A stretch of DNA of 64,000 nt from Byssothecium circinans (GCA_010015675.1 ML976998.1:153402-217401), one strand, 5' to 3'; counted from the stretch's first letter, positions 44,691 to 55,767 are shown. The notes: generated by a model not told the origin, from the sequence alone. A program made the numbers and translations.

Positions 44691-46039
44691 TGTTAGCTAT
44701 TCACAGCTTTATCCACGGCTTCAAAAGTCAAAGTCAAGGCATCGCTGGTATAGCGGCGGGCCTTAAATACCTATTCCCACCAGCTCACCGACTATCTGTA
44801 CCAGCCCAGGTCCTCGGTCCCAGCTGTCAGATCGTGCAAGGTTTGCTCCAGAACATGAAAAGGAACCTTGATCGTGGTATTCGTAAGACGGAGCGTAGCC
44901 GTTTTGAGTGTACGTTTTGCAAGCCAAGGATAAGATTCGTCCAACCATGCTAAGAGAAATGCTTGGACTACGCTGAACTGTCGTTCACTGGATGCGGGGT
45001 GCCAGACATACTGGGTACTTCGTAAGCTGTGCATCCATGTACATGCAGCAGTTGACCTCGTGACGGCCATGCTTTTATGATGGTGTGCCGTGGGTACGGG
45101 ATTGTGGGATGACAAGCACGATATCCGCAATTGCTTCTTCTACCTCTTTTGTGGATATAAGCATGCCAATGCGAGGCTTTTGTACCGCCATTCGCGGGTA
45201 CCTTTCTCTTATAGTGTGTTGTGTAGGAGTAGTAAGCTGGCGAATCATCGATAAGTATAAGAGCGGGGTTGAGACATCTGGCCATCAGCATATCTGACTT
45301 TTGTTGATAGGTCAAGAGTATAGGTCAAGAGAATCCGATTGGTGCAAGATTCCATTTGAAGTTAAAGGTATGAAATACTGTTTGAAGTGAATTGCTCGGT
45401 GCGTCTGGGTTGTTGGCGTGTCTCAAGGGGTATCAAGAAGGGAGATGGAGGCTGACAAATCTGACTGAATGGAAAGAGCAGGTGCTATAGATAAGACCTG
45501 CATGTGGGCGGCGAACGATGGGAACAGATGTGGATCCGAGACCGAAAGATTTCCATCAGATGAGGTTCGTACTGTTGCCGAGCAATTGTAAGGGTGCTGT
45601 TCGTATTGGGTGATTGCTGACGTTTCCGAGCAGCAAGTCGTTTTCACAACCAAGCACGTCGAGGCGGAATGATCTGGCTCGCCTGCGCTATCAATGAAGA
45701 AAGTTTGCTGCCGAAGCACACGAAAGACGGATGAAGAGATTAGAAGGCCTAACATCAATTGAAGCGAAGATGTGACTGCTATTCTTGATGCAGCTAGCGC
45801 GACTAAAGTTAGCGTACCCCACATCAACCTCATCCCATCTTCCTTCAGCGTGAAAATCTTTGATACACCATGAACATCTTGCTTGTTTGGAATTAGAGCT
45901 TCAAGGTAGTATTTGAGCCCTCTATATACATCCTATTCCCCTCTCTCTTCCTAGGGAGCCTAAAACCCCCTCCGCGACCCTCCGTTGCTTCACCAAATTC
46001 CGCCCGAAATTGTCTATCGTCCAAGGCCATGCAGACCTC
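44691..46039. other. Intergenic region
   Basis: 1.35 kb. A minus-strand frame 45423-45833 begins with a plausible signal-peptide-like stretch (MRLMWGTLTLVALAASRIA), but the rest is Ser/Thr-rich without pattern or conserved cysteine spacing. I leave it uncalled. Otherwise only promoter sequence of the MFS gene. Confidence 0.4.
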
Positions 46040-46911
46040 TCACACGGGTCCCGGAGACTTGGAGGCATATTCAGGGAAATGAATATGTCTGCTCACGTCC
46101 TTCAAGCGCAAAGCGCCCCCTGGTCCGGAGTGATCGTGCCAGTTGCAGCGATTCAACTTTGTCCATTCTGACTTGGAGACCCCTTCCCTATCCTTCAGTG
46201 TATGCGTCTCCAAGTCGAGCCTGCGGGCCCTGAAGCTAGCGACGAAGTCCTCAGGCAGATCTTTCCTCCATCCCGGTACACGTTTATCCAACTTCTCGGC
46301 GCTGAATGCGGACGCCGTCGTGTCAACGACGAATCTCCGCAACTCGGCAGCTTCAGAGGTTATCGCATAGATGAAAGAACATCGCTCTTCATGGCGGCCC
46401 ATTTGTCGGAAGTTCTCTCGTGCAACATATCGATGGCGGCGTTCTTTAGCGCTGGGATGACACGATACTCTGCGAACTCCCAGATATTGATCAGGTTGCT
46501 GTTTTTCAAGTATCCCTTCCCAGTCATCTCATCTGACGTTTCGGTTGGGTCGTCTCTCAGTTTTGAAGTGTGGATCCAACACTTGAAAGCGCGGAAGGCG
46601 TCGATGTCGTCCTCGATCGCCAATTCGGCCTTTCCCTCCGCCTTGTATCCCCACTTTTCGCCGAGTGCTGCGTTGAAGAATCCTGAATGCCAGCTTAGTA
46701 GGGGGCGAATCATGAGGAAGTCTTCTACCATGCCGTCTTGCAGCACGCGGATGGTGACGGTGACGATGTCGGACAGGTCGTAGCAGGTGCTATGCGGGGT
46801 CAGCTAACGATTGGTATTGTGCAGGTAATTCCCTAACCTTGGGGGCTGCGGCAAGGGATGCGTGCATTTTGAAAGAGGGTACAGACTGGTGGGAAGAGTT
46901 GGGGTTGACAT
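46040..46911 (-). pseudogene. BTB/POZ-domain protein gene with apparent frameshift
   Basis: Exon 1 (46911-46838) and exon 2 (from 46789) join in phase across a 48-bp intron. They read MSTPTLPTSLYPLSK..., then TCYDLSDIVTVTIRVLQDG, EDFLMIRPLLSWHSGFFNAA, ELAIEDDIDAFRAFKCWIHT and NLINIWEFAEYRVIPALKNA, a typical fungal BTB/POZ domain. The frame then ends in SSMR-stop. The homologous continuation (FIYAITSEAAELRRFVVDTT... to CNWHDHSGPGGALRL) lies in the next frame, and the two reading frames meet with a one-base overlap near 46375. No intron fits there. The simplest reading is a single-base deletion, hence a young pseudogene or truncated allele, or a sequence error. BTB domains mediate dimerisation or cullin-3 adaptor roles. 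Confidence 0.7.
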
Positions 46912-48232
46912 GATTGCGGTTGAGGTGGTCGGTGTGGTGGGTGCCTCGCGGTGTTTGGCCGCTGGTAGAAATACTCTGAGGCTTGAGGTATTGGGCACGC
47001 GCGGGCCGATTTCTAAAGAGAAGGCAGATAATGAGAGTTGCGGCGTTTGCGGTCAAATATCGTCATCGACCAGGCCGCGCACCTGCGGAGTTGAGATGCC
47101 ATATTCAAGATGAATTCATGGATCCACTTGAAGCTATCACGAGAAAACCGCAAGAAAATGAAAGAGCTAGACAATCGAGGACATCAGCGAGTGCTCCCTG
47201 TAGGCGTGCATTAGACGTATACCCTCATTTTTAAGGAAGAGAAGTAGGAAGCATATCTCCCAAAAAACCCCCAGCAACAGCAAACGCCAGCACCAGCATC
47301 GCCACAACATCACAGCAGCCTCCGCCACAACCAAACCCTTAACCCCGCACACACAATATCAAAATACCCCGCCCACACGCAAGCCACCCCGCACCAAAAA
47401 ACCCTCTATAAATACAATTTAGCACCACGAAATTCCATCTCAACAGCACAAGACCAACCAAAGCGCGTAGCTTGCCTAGTTATTGTGGCATCAAATCCGG
47501 AAACTCCTCCCCACCCCCAGTGGGATAGGTGCGTCGAGGTAAGATCGCCAGGTAATAACCTGTACCATTACGCTTCTAAGACGGTCGGTTGGTCCTGTGG
47601 TTCGATTCTTGGATGGGACAAAGTCTCCCGGAATTCCCCTTATCGGAGTTCATGTCTGAAATTGCACATCTACTGTTGCGGATAGTACAGAAAAAACCAT
47701 TAGTAGTAGTGGTGGGTTCTGGGCGTCAAAAGTAACCATGGCGAGCTTGATTGGGGTATGGTGAGAGGCGTTTCTTTTTTTGCACTTTTTTTTGTTTTTG
47801 TTTTGGAGGGGTGGTTGGATGACTAACTAAGCAGAGGGAAAGGATAAGTAGATAATGGGATGAAGGAAGGTGATGGAAATATATTTTGGTGTAAGGTAGA
47901 TAAATAAACCTGTATGTGCACGTAGGGCTGCTGATATAGAGGGAGAGAAGGCGATTTCATTTTTCGTGCCTGTCATTTCGCGCGCCAAGGCTAGGAACAT
48001 TGAAACGAAATAGGTGAAGGGAAGTTTCTGATAGAATTCGGAGAGCTGTTACGTCTAATTATATCAAGTTGTTGTGCACCACTGCAGCTCTTTTTATTAA
48101 TCAGCCCCGCAAATGAGTCGTGTAAGTACAAATAGAAGAATATCGCACATCATACATATCACAGAGTCATGAAGGAAAAAAGCGAACTATCTTGAACAAA
48201 GAGAATTTAATTCGTATATGTACATCCTGCAC
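46912..48232. other. Intergenic region
   Basis: 1.3 kb, T-rich around 47760-47820, with no coherent frame. A tRNA-like T-loop string at ~47595 was tested and rejected. Confidence 0.45.
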
Positions 48233-48819
48233 TTAATGCTTCCACACAATCTCATCGCCTGGTTTCGCAGCCTGTCTACGTTAGCCAACACCCCCACAAC
48301 GCGCACCGCCATACTCACTCTCACAGCTCGCGGGCCACCAAGCTCCGCCTCCAAGCCATCCTCATACTCCTTCGGCACACTAATCTTATCCGGATAAGTC
48401 AAGCTCACGACCCCACACAAGCCGAAAAAACTCGCAATGAAGGTGCCCATGAGCACGAAGCCCCAACCAGGGGTGAAATGGTTGTAGTCATGCAGCGAAA
48501 TGGCACCCTGAATGTCGTTGTCTTCGTGGCACGGCTCGCCGTAGTTGCGACGGTCTTGCTTGTCCCACCAGTCGGCGTACGGGTCGCGGTTGTTGCGCAT
48601 CTCGGCAGGAGGGTTGATATAGCCGCCGTTCTAACTGCGTTAGCCTCCAGCTACACACCCGGTAATTTAGGTGTATACCATGTTTGGGTCGGCGAGCTCG
48701 AGACGCTCTGCTTCGGTGAGGGCGGTGCGGACTTGCTGGAAGGTAGGCGGTCGGCGTGTGATGGCGGGCGCCAGAGCGCGGGTCAGCGGACGAGCCGCTA
48801 CAATGCGCCGAGAGAGCAT
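48233..48819 (-). CDS. NDUFB8: NADH:ubiquinone oxidoreductase subunit NDUFB8/ASHI, mitochondrial complex I
   Basis: Exons 48819-48679, 48630-48325 and 48271-48233 encode 161 residues. The Arg-rich start MLSRRIVAARPLTRALAPAI is a mitochondrial presequence. The chain continues ALTEAERLELADPNMNGGYI, NPPAEMRNNRDPYADWWDKQ, DRRNYGEPCHEDNDIQGAIS and LHDYNHFTPGWGFVLMGTFI. One transmembrane helix and PRAAAKPGDEIVWKH follow at the C-terminus. This is the fungal ASHI/NDUFB8 accessory subunit of the distal membrane arm of complex I. The terminal 13-codon exon was found through its phase and the conserved end. The gene is divergent from SWR1. Confidence 0.9.
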
Positions 48820-49388
48820 TCTATGGCGCTTTTAGAGGGCGCTGGGAGAGAATTGGGGCGGTGGCATACGTTACGGCGGGCTTTGCGGGGGTTCGATGTT
48901 GGGGTGAGGTCAGTGGTGTGTGATGCAAGGTGAGCTCGATGGAAGGCTTGGCAGGCGCTAGTCTGATAGGGGAAGCGGCGAACTTTGCGCCGATTCGAAT
49001 CGCGCTCAGAGAAGATGGGCGCGCAAAAAGACGAGAATAAAATGTTTCACATTTGAAAATAGACAGCAGATAGAGAATTAATTGTGTTCTGTCTTGTGGA
49101 CGTGTTGGTGCGTCGTGAAACCCCGACAGGACTAGGCGGCTTTTTCCTTGCGGTGTCGCCGCCTCCGATTGCACCTTACACCACAACACTCACTTTTCCA
49201 CGTTCAAGCCCGCACAACGTCCGCGCGGCCTGCTAATCGAAATCTGAAAGGACCATCCAACTCTCCCGTCATCAGGCTATCTTGCGACATTGAATTTAGC
49301 TCGATCGATGCTGGTTTGGGTTCGCGTGAGGTGGTCTCCGGTCCGCTCGTGAGGCTCCTGCAGCGACAGAATTTCACACGCGCCGATT
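48820..49388. promoter_or_regulatory. Divergent promoter region of NDUFB8 and SWR1
   Basis: 569 bp between outward-facing starts, with no coherent frame. Both gene leaders must originate here. Confidence 0.5.
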
Positions 49389-52300
49389 ATGTCCTCGGAG
49401 CGGGTCCATGTCGAGAGCAATACAGAACACGACCCAGCCAACATTGCCAACGCGACCGCCGCCGCCCAGAATGAGCACGCGGCTGTCGAGAATAGTTCCC
49501 TTTCCATAAATGTAGCGACCAAGCAGGTCGATGAGGGCGTCATCGTCCAACCCCCGGCCAAACGCCGCAAGCTGGAGGACCTGCCATCGCGTCCCTCATC
49601 ACGCGCCGCGTCGCCGCCATGGAAGGCGTTCGCTGCCGATGGCCCTACTACCATCTTCGACAACGGCGTTCGAAAGTCGTCGCGTGTAAATAGGGACCAG
49701 CTTCCACCGCCGCTGCCGCCGCCCGAGCCTTCGAGACGGTCCTCGCGCACCCCCGCAAAAGGCCCGCAGACAAATGGGACGCCAAAGGGCAATGGAAAGC
49801 AGCCTCCTTCGCATGTACTGTCGAGCTCAGCGGCATCGTCAAAGGTGAAAGCGACGCCGGTGACCGCAAAGAAGGCGTCCGTGTCCTCCCCAACGCGCAA
49901 GTCCGGGCGACAGAGGAAGCCCCCGACATACACCACCTCTCCCGTCTCGCCTGCTTTCCAGAATGGATCGCCTGAGAGCACGCGAAAGCGTCCGAGCCGC
50001 GGTCGGCGGCCGACTCAAACATCATCAGATGACGTAGGTGATGGCGCGTCGAGCACTCCCGTAGCGGACGCGTCGAGCGTGTACAACCAATACAGTCCGA
50101 CCCACGAAGAGAGCTTTCTTCTCCCCGCTCCCCGCCTGCGAATCCGTCTGCGCAAACTCGACCCACCGAACCGCCACCCGCACCATGCACCTCCACCGCG
50201 AAAGCATGCCTCTTTTTCAGACTGGCTGCAGCAAGACGACCCGTTGGAGGGCGAGGAAGGGCAGCGCGTCACACAGGAAAAGGCCGAAGAGGAGGCTCAG
50301 CGCCGGCTGCAGATTGAAGAAGCTGCTGAGCATGGTGTGCTGAGTCGCGGGCGCTGCAGCGTGTTCCAGCCGGAGCCTGCGGAAGAGCCGCCGCCAAAGT
50401 ACAGACATTGGGATCACGTGGTTGTGCATGCCCTGCACTTTAACAAACTGCTCCGGGACGAGAAGACATATCACCGGCGCATTGCCAAGACCCTGGCGCG
50501 CGAAGCCGTCGATTACTGGAAGACGAAGTTCAAGCGCAAGACGCAGGAAGAGATTGAGCAAGAGGAGGCGGAGCGCGCAAAGGTGCGCTACCGGCAACTG
50601 GTCAAGGATGTCAAAGATGCTTGGACGAGTGTCAGGGCCGAGATTGACAAGGAGCGGGTTGCGAAGTGGGAAGAGGAGCAGCTGCAGCTGGGACACAAAG
50701 CTATGGACGACATGTTCAACCAAGCGCAGGAGATTCTCGGTCGGAACGTGGTAGATTCAGCATCCTCTTTTGTCAGCGACGATCGCGACACTGAGGGTGA
50801 AGGTGCGGATTTCGAGAGCGCCTCTGATGCGTCTGAAGTGGGGGAGAAGGACGAGAATATGTCGTCCAGCTCGGACAGCGAGGGTAGCGGGGAGAATGAT
50901 GAAGATGCTAACCTCACAGCCGAGCAGCTACGGGCGAAGTATGGGCAGCTTCCAGATCTACCAAACGCGAGCTCCGAGGAAGACGAAGAAGATGAGGACG
51001 ATCGTGGAACACCGGAACCCACTCCAGATCCCGACATTGGGATGGAAGATACCCCGGAACTGCCGGAGAACCCATTTGCGCAAACCAATGGTATCCACGA
51101 AGCGGATGAAGAGAAGGAGCCCGACTCTATCGACCCCGCCACTGTGGAATTGGAAAACGTCGACGATGCATTGCTTGATTCCGAAGAGGAAGGTGAATCG
51201 GGGAGTGAAGCGTGGTCCAGCAACGAGGGGTCTGAGGACGACGAAGAGGGTGGCGAAGAGGAGGAAGAATCAGGCTCAGACGATGGTGAAGATGTGGGCA
51301 TGATGGGGTTCCTAGCACCGAGCGAATTGAAGAAGCTGAAGGAGGCAGCGAAGGCTGTGGTAGACGATGCCAACGCAGAAGCACCTGCGGAGGTTAATGC
51401 TATCAATGGGCATCACGGAGAGGACGAGAAAGATGAGGATCCACATACTAATGGCGACACGGAGATGGAAGATGAGCCGCACGTCAACGGAGACTCTGCT
51501 GCCCCCGCACCAACAGTTGAAGTTGTCGAGCCGGAACCGATGGAGCAAGTGCAACAGGACAAGAACATTTCTGCAGTCAGATCACGCCGCTCTTCGTCAC
51601 CACCGCGGACCGAAATACCATCGCTGCTGCGCGGAAAACTACGAGAATACCAGCATGACGGTCTGGACTGGCTTGCGAACTTGTACGAGTCCGAAACGAA
51701 TGGCATCCTCGCCGATGAGATGGGTCTCGGCAAGACGATACAGACCATATCGCTACTCGCCTATATTGCCGTCTTTCGCGAGAAGTGGGGACCTCATCTT
51801 GTTGTTGTACCAACTAGTGTAATGTTGAATTGGGAGATGGAGTTCAAGAAATTCCTGCCCGGATTCAAGATCTTGACCTACTATGGAGACATCAGCGAGC
51901 GAAAGAGGAAACGTGTCGGCTGGCGCAATACCGGAAAAGACATGATCAATGTTGTCATCACCTCTTACCAGCTCATCCTGCAAGACGCTGCGGCGTTCAA
52001 GATGCGACCTTGGCAGTATCTCGTGCTTGACGAGGCTCACAACATCAAGAACTTCAAATCGCAACGATGGCAGACTATGCTGAACCTTCGGACAGAGCGC
52101 CGGTTGCTGCTGACGGGCACACCCCTGCAGAACAACATTGACGAGCTGTGGTCTTTGCTCTACTTTTTGATGCCCGCAGGCTTCGCAGGTGAAGGTCGTA
52201 TTGCCGGGTTGGAAGAGTTTACAATGGCACTGAAGAATCCGACGTCGCAGATTCTGGACCAAGGACGACAACAACTAGACGCGGAAGCGCAGAAAATCGT

Positions 52301-54389
52301 CAGGAAGCTGCACGAAGTTTTGCGGCCGTACCTCTTGCGCAGACTAAAGGCCGATGTCGAGAAGCAGATGCCCGGAAAATACGAGCATGTTGTCTATTGC
52401 AAACTCTCAAAACGCCAGCGCCAGTTGTACGATGGGTTTATGGGGCGCGCCTCTACCAAGGAGATTCTATCCTCTGGAAACTACATGTCCATCATCAACT
52501 GCTTGATGTCGCTTCGAAAGGTCTGCAACCACCCTGATCTGTTCGAGACCCGAGCTATCGTCACGTCCATGGCCATGCCAAAGTCGGTGGCCGCTCAGTT
52601 CGAGATTAAGGATTTTCTCATTCGGAAGCGATTGCACGAAGGCATGGAAGAGAAGACGGTGAGCTTGGATGCGCTGAATCTGGTTTTTGCACATCGCGAG
52701 CGGAAATCAAAGCTGCATGCTCGGCGAGCACAGCAAATTCGCGCGACAGGCCCGCTGAAGGATCTGGTCGAACGCCAAACCCGTCGACTAAAGCAGCCCG
52801 TCCAGCCAGCCACCACCCAACTTCAATCCACCATGGCTGCGATGGTGCGTAGGGAGCAGATCGCCGTTCGAGACCACCTCCAAACATGTCTGGATATGAC
52901 AAGAGCTCGAACGCAGTTTATGCCGCTCTATGGACAGGGCCTCCGAGACCGAGTTACCATTGACTATCAAGACTTTACCTTTGGAGCTTGGGAGCCTGAC
53001 GAGTACTACGAACCTTCGGAAAAGCCCATAACGCATAACCCATACGGTGCGACTGTGCAATACCAACAACCCACCAATCCTTTTGATCAAGCGCTGCAGG
53101 CGAAGGAAGCACTGGTTATCAAGGCGAAGGGAAAACCAGGAAAAGTCGGCTTCCGTGGTCCCAATCGCCCCGGTCTTGCCTCGGTCTGGTATCAACAGCA
53201 GATTGACATCTTCCGAGAGATGATACCGACGCTGGAGCAACGTGCAGAAGCCCTTGAACCAATTCTCACAAGGTTCATCTGCGTAACGCCTGCTGTCGCG
53301 GCCGAAGAGTTGGCACCTATGACGCTGTCCAAGGCTGGTGTCGAGCTTGTTCGATCATCACAGATGGCCCAGTCTCGCGACCCCTTCCACGAGCCACGCA
53401 TACGGCAGTCAATCGCCTTCCCCGACAAACGTCTGTTACAATACGACTGCGGCAAATTGCAGCGCCTCGCAGTCCTTCTCCGCGACCTTCAAGCCGGCGG
53501 CCACCGTGCCCTCATCTTCACCCAAATGACTAAGGTCCTCGACATCCTAGAGCAGTTCCTCAACATCCACGGACACCGCTACCTCCGCCTCGACGGCGCA
53601 ACCAAAGTCGAACAGCGCCAAATCCTCACCGACCGCTTCAACAACGACCCCAAAATCCTCTGCTTCATCCTCTCCTCTCGCTCCGGTGGTCTCGGAATCA
53701 ATCTCACAGGTGCCGACACCGTCATTTTCTACGACCTCGACTGGAACCCCGCCATGGACAAACAGTGCCAAGACCGCTCCCACCGAATCGGCCAAACGCG
53801 CGACGTGCACATCTACAAATTCGTCTCCGAATACACCATCGAAGCCAACATCCTCCGCAAAAGTAACCAAAAGCGCCTCCTCGACGACGTCATCATCCAA
53901 AAAGGCGACTTCACCACCGACACCTTCAACCGCGTAACCTGGCGCGACGCCCTCGACGAAGACCCCACCGCCGCGACCATCAGCGACGAAGCCGGCGCAG
54001 CCATGGACCGCGTGCTGGGCGAAAAAGCCGGACTCCTAGGCGACGCGCGCGTCATGGGCACCGTCGAAGACACAGAGGACCGCAACGCGGCGTCGGTCGC
54101 GCAGAAGGAAATCGTCGACGAGATCCATGACGACCAGGTGGATTTCAACGAGAGCACGAGCGCGACGCCGAAGGATGGCGAGACGAGGGCGGCGACGGAG
54201 GACGTGGATGCGGAGGTTGTGCCGGGGCTGCTTAAAGGTGATCGGTTGCCTAGGCATGTCGACGAGGTTATGTTGGAGAGGTTTAGGGAGGAGTTTGGGG
54301 GCGAGCCGTATAGACCGCCGACGGAGAGGCAGAGGAGGCATCGTAAGGGGCAGGATGTGCATCGAACGGCGAAGAAGAGGAGGTATTGA
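49389..54389 (+). CDS. SWR1: Swr1, ATPase of the SWR1 chromatin-remodelling complex
   Basis: Single exon of 1666 residues, a normal length for fungal Swr1. N-terminal ~1-330 is basic, Ser/Pro-rich and disordered. The HSA domain is at ~335-410 (KYRHWDHVVVHALHFNKLLR), the docking site for actin and Arp4. A long acidic region (~450-680) is expected to bind histones. The split SNF2 ATPase starts with LREYQHDGLDWLANLYES. It has Walker A DEMGLGKTIQ (~776), LDEAHNIKN (~880) and LTGTPLQNN. The second lobe at ~1350-1500 has GGHRALIFTQMTKVLDILEQ, SRSGGLGINLTGADTVIFYD and QCQDRSHRIGQTRDVHIYKF. The ~250-residue insertion between lobes marks the SWR1/INO80 class and binds Rvb1/2. The enzyme exchanges H2A for H2A.Z in nucleosomes. 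Absence of introns contrasts with the neighbours. Confidence 0.95.
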   Translation: MSSERVHVESNTEHDPANIANATAAAQNEHAAVENSSLSINVATKQVDEGVIVQPPAKRRKLEDLPSRPSSRAASPPWKAFAADGPTTIFDNGVRKSSRVNRDQLPPPLPPPEPSRRSSRTPAKGPQTNGTPKGNGKQPPSHVLSSSAASSKVKATPVTAKKASVSSPTRKSGRQRKPPTYTTSPVSPAFQNGSPESTRKRPSRGRRPTQTSSDDVGDGASSTPVADASSVYNQYSPTHEESFLLPAPRLRIRLRKLDPPNRHPHHAPPPRKHASFSDWLQQDDPLEGEEGQRVTQEKAEEEAQRRLQIEEAAEHGVLSRGRCSVFQPEPAEEPPPKYRHWDHVVVHALHFNKLLRDEKTYHRRIAKTLAREAVDYWKTKFKRKTQEEIEQEEAERAKVRYRQLVKDVKDAWTSVRAEIDKERVAKWEEEQLQLGHKAMDDMFNQAQEILGRNVVDSASSFVSDDRDTEGEGADFESASDASEVGEKDENMSSSSDSEGSGENDEDANLTAEQLRAKYGQLPDLPNASSEEDEEDEDDRGTPEPTPDPDIGMEDTPELPENPFAQTNGIHEADEEKEPDSIDPATVELENVDDALLDSEEEGESGSEAWSSNEGSEDDEEGGEEEEESGSDDGEDVGMMGFLAPSELKKLKEAAKAVVDDANAEAPAEVNAINGHHGEDEKDEDPHTNGDTEMEDEPHVNGDSAAPAPTVEVVEPEPMEQVQQDKNISAVRSRRSSSPPRTEIPSLLRGKLREYQHDGLDWLANLYESETNGILADEMGLGKTIQTISLLAYIAVFREKWGPHLVVVPTSVMLNWEMEFKKFLPGFKILTYYGDISERKRKRVGWRNTGKDMINVVITSYQLILQDAAAFKMRPWQYLVLDEAHNIKNFKSQRWQTMLNLRTERRLLLTGTPLQNNIDELWSLLYFLMPAGFAGEGRIAGLEEFTMALKNPTSQILDQGRQQLDAEAQKIVRKLHEVLRPYLLRRLKADVEKQMPGKYEHVVYCKLSKRQRQLYDGFMGRASTKEILSSGNYMSIINCLMSLRKVCNHPDLFETRAIVTSMAMPKSVAAQFEIKDFLIRKRLHEGMEEKTVSLDALNLVFAHRERKSKLHARRAQQIRATGPLKDLVERQTRRLKQPVQPATTQLQSTMAAMVRREQIAVRDHLQTCLDMTRARTQFMPLYGQGLRDRVTIDYQDFTFGAWEPDEYYEPSEKPITHNPYGATVQYQQPTNPFDQALQAKEALVIKAKGKPGKVGFRGPNRPGLASVWYQQQIDIFREMIPTLEQRAEALEPILTRFICVTPAVAAEELAPMTLSKAGVELVRSSQMAQSRDPFHEPRIRQSIAFPDKRLLQYDCGKLQRLAVLLRDLQAGGHRALIFTQMTKVLDILEQFLNIHGHRYLRLDGATKVEQRQILTDRFNNDPKILCFILSSRSGGLGINLTGADTVIFYDLDWNPAMDKQCQDRSHRIGQTRDVHIYKFVSEYTIEANILRKSNQKRLLDDVIIQKGDFTTDTFNRVTWRDALDEDPTAATISDEAGAAMDRVLGEKAGLLGDARVMGTVEDTEDRNAASVAQKEIVDEIHDDQVDFNESTSATPKDGETRAATEDVDAEVVPGLLKGDRLPRHVDEVMLERFREEFGGEPYRPPTERQRRHRKGQDVHRTAKKRRY

Positions 54390-55767
54390 GACTTCTTCTG
54401 TGTTGTTGACCAGTGTTGAGTCGAGTCGAGTGGAGTGGAAGTGGGCTTTGCTGGGGGATGGCGATGAGGAGGCGAAAAGGGAAGTAGTATATAACTTTGT
54501 GTATGAATAGGATTTTGTTGGAAGGTATTGCGTTTGGAGTAAGGCGTGTGTGCGTGCGTGTATGTGTACAATGTAATAGGTATTGGCTGTATCTATCTAT
54601 AGCAGGTATAAATCCACTTATCATAATACACTGCAATGTACCTAATTTTGTTCGATTAGCTACGTATTTCCAAGCGGCACCGGTGATGAAACATCGAAAA
54701 TTGCTCTTCGCCGCGTCTAATCGTCATAGGCTGTTATATGAATGTAGAAGGTGCAAGTAGCGCATGCGGAGAACGAGGCAAAGAAGGCTGCTAAAGAGGC
54801 ATACGGAGCTATTATAGGTAAGAAAACGTAGTTAGCGCAAGAAGAGTAGTATAGGTGCGTTAGAGCCAAAGGCTAAGGCAGCGCGGATAAGTAAGACATA
54901 GGTTGCGGAAAGCGAAGCTAGTCCCTTAGGGCCTAGGGGTAAAGTTGTACAGAGAAGGGAACTATAGGTAGGAGAAGCTAGTCCCTTAAAGCTAAAGGCA
55001 AAGGTTTTACAGAGGGGCGGAGCGCGGGTTGCGGAAGCTGAGGCTGGTCCCTTAAAGCCATAGGCGACAATAACCACACCCACACTCGAGGGATTCAACG
55101 CCTCTCTTACTTTTTTCTTCATTGAGATTTCGGCCGCGAGGCGAGACTTGAGGAAGAAGAATCCGGGTATAGCAGTCAGCACAGCCATTTTGAGAGCAGG
55201 TCATTCGGTATCAGGTGCAGGACACTGCCGTTTCGGTGGCTATGTGGGGGATAAACTCGCATGAAGTGCATGTCGAAGCTGTGGGTGGAAGCTCCCCACG
55301 ACTGATGTGAGCATGTGAAGGTCTGTCTGCGCAAGTGAAATGATGCTTTGCCCAATGCAGCCTCCTCGATCCGTATCTGCATCTATTATCGTTTGATATC
55401 TCTTGCGACACGATCTATCACTCAAGCAAATCCATAAAGAGAAGATGTGTTCAACGTCTTTCTACAAAGACGGAATGACAAGATGGAGGCTAGATGAAGA
55501 AAGATAGTGAGTTTTGCAAGACGTTTGGATGTTTGAAGTTGTGAGGCGGGAAAACGTTCTGCCGCCGCTAGTCGACCAAACATGGCTTAGGCTGGACTAG
55601 ACCAACAGCACGGCATGTGAATATCGACAGCATTTTGGCAATAATGATCCCTGTACATCACCTTTACTAACTGGCTGTAGGAGGCGTAAAGTTGAGTCCT
55701 GAAGAATACATATATTTTACATTTACCCTACTTCATACATTGTACAAACACTAACATAGTCTACACC
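54390..55767. other. Intergenic region with a decayed coding relic
   Basis: 1.4 kb between SWR1 and MST1 stops. 54770-55250 contains an imperfect coding-like tandem repeat, annotated separately. The remainder shows no gene. Confidence 0.5.
54770..55252 (+). pseudogene. Decayed Ala/Lys-rich repeat-coding sequence with in-frame TAG codons
   Basis: From ~54860 a ~63-nt unit repeats about three times, with its boundary at AGCTAGTCCCTTA or GCTGGTCCCTTA (~54917, ~54979, ~55042). In one plus frame it reads PKAKAARISKT-stop-VAESEASP, LGPRGKVVQRREL-stop-VGEASP, LKLKAKVLQRGGARVAEAEA and GPLKP-stop-ATITTPT. Stops are at 54899, 54965 and 55061, all TAG. The open frame then runs to a stop at ~55250 through SLTFFFIEISAARRDL and RKKNPGIAV, faintly reminiscent of an HMG-box helix. 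Upstream, in another frame, an Ala/Lys helix (HAENEAKKAAKEAYGA) has two more TAGs (54829, 54847). This is best read as a dead gene for a basic repetitive protein; its identity is uncertain. Confidence 0.4.

Noticed and set aside
45423..45833. Signal-peptide-bearing minus-strand frame of 136 codons
   Set aside because: Only the N-terminus looks secretory; the rest has no family pattern or splice support, so evidence is too thin for a gene call.
47480..47640. Possible tRNA gene (GTGGTTCGATTCTTGG string followed by GGGAC)
   Set aside because: The T-arm stem does not pair, no matching 5' acceptor strand (GTCCC-type) is found, and the putative anticodon stem around CTTCTAA does not form.
49277..49981. 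234-codon minus-strand frame at the SWR1 start
   Set aside because: Antisense to the disordered N-terminus of SWR1; no independent support.
50588..51406. 272-codon minus-strand poly-Ser frame
   Set aside because: Complement of the acidic region of SWR1 (GAA/GAG codons become Ser/Phe/Leu); not a gene.
53813..54571. 252-codon minus-strand Ser-rich frame at the SWR1 end
   Set aside because: Shadow of the SWR1 C-terminal coding strand.
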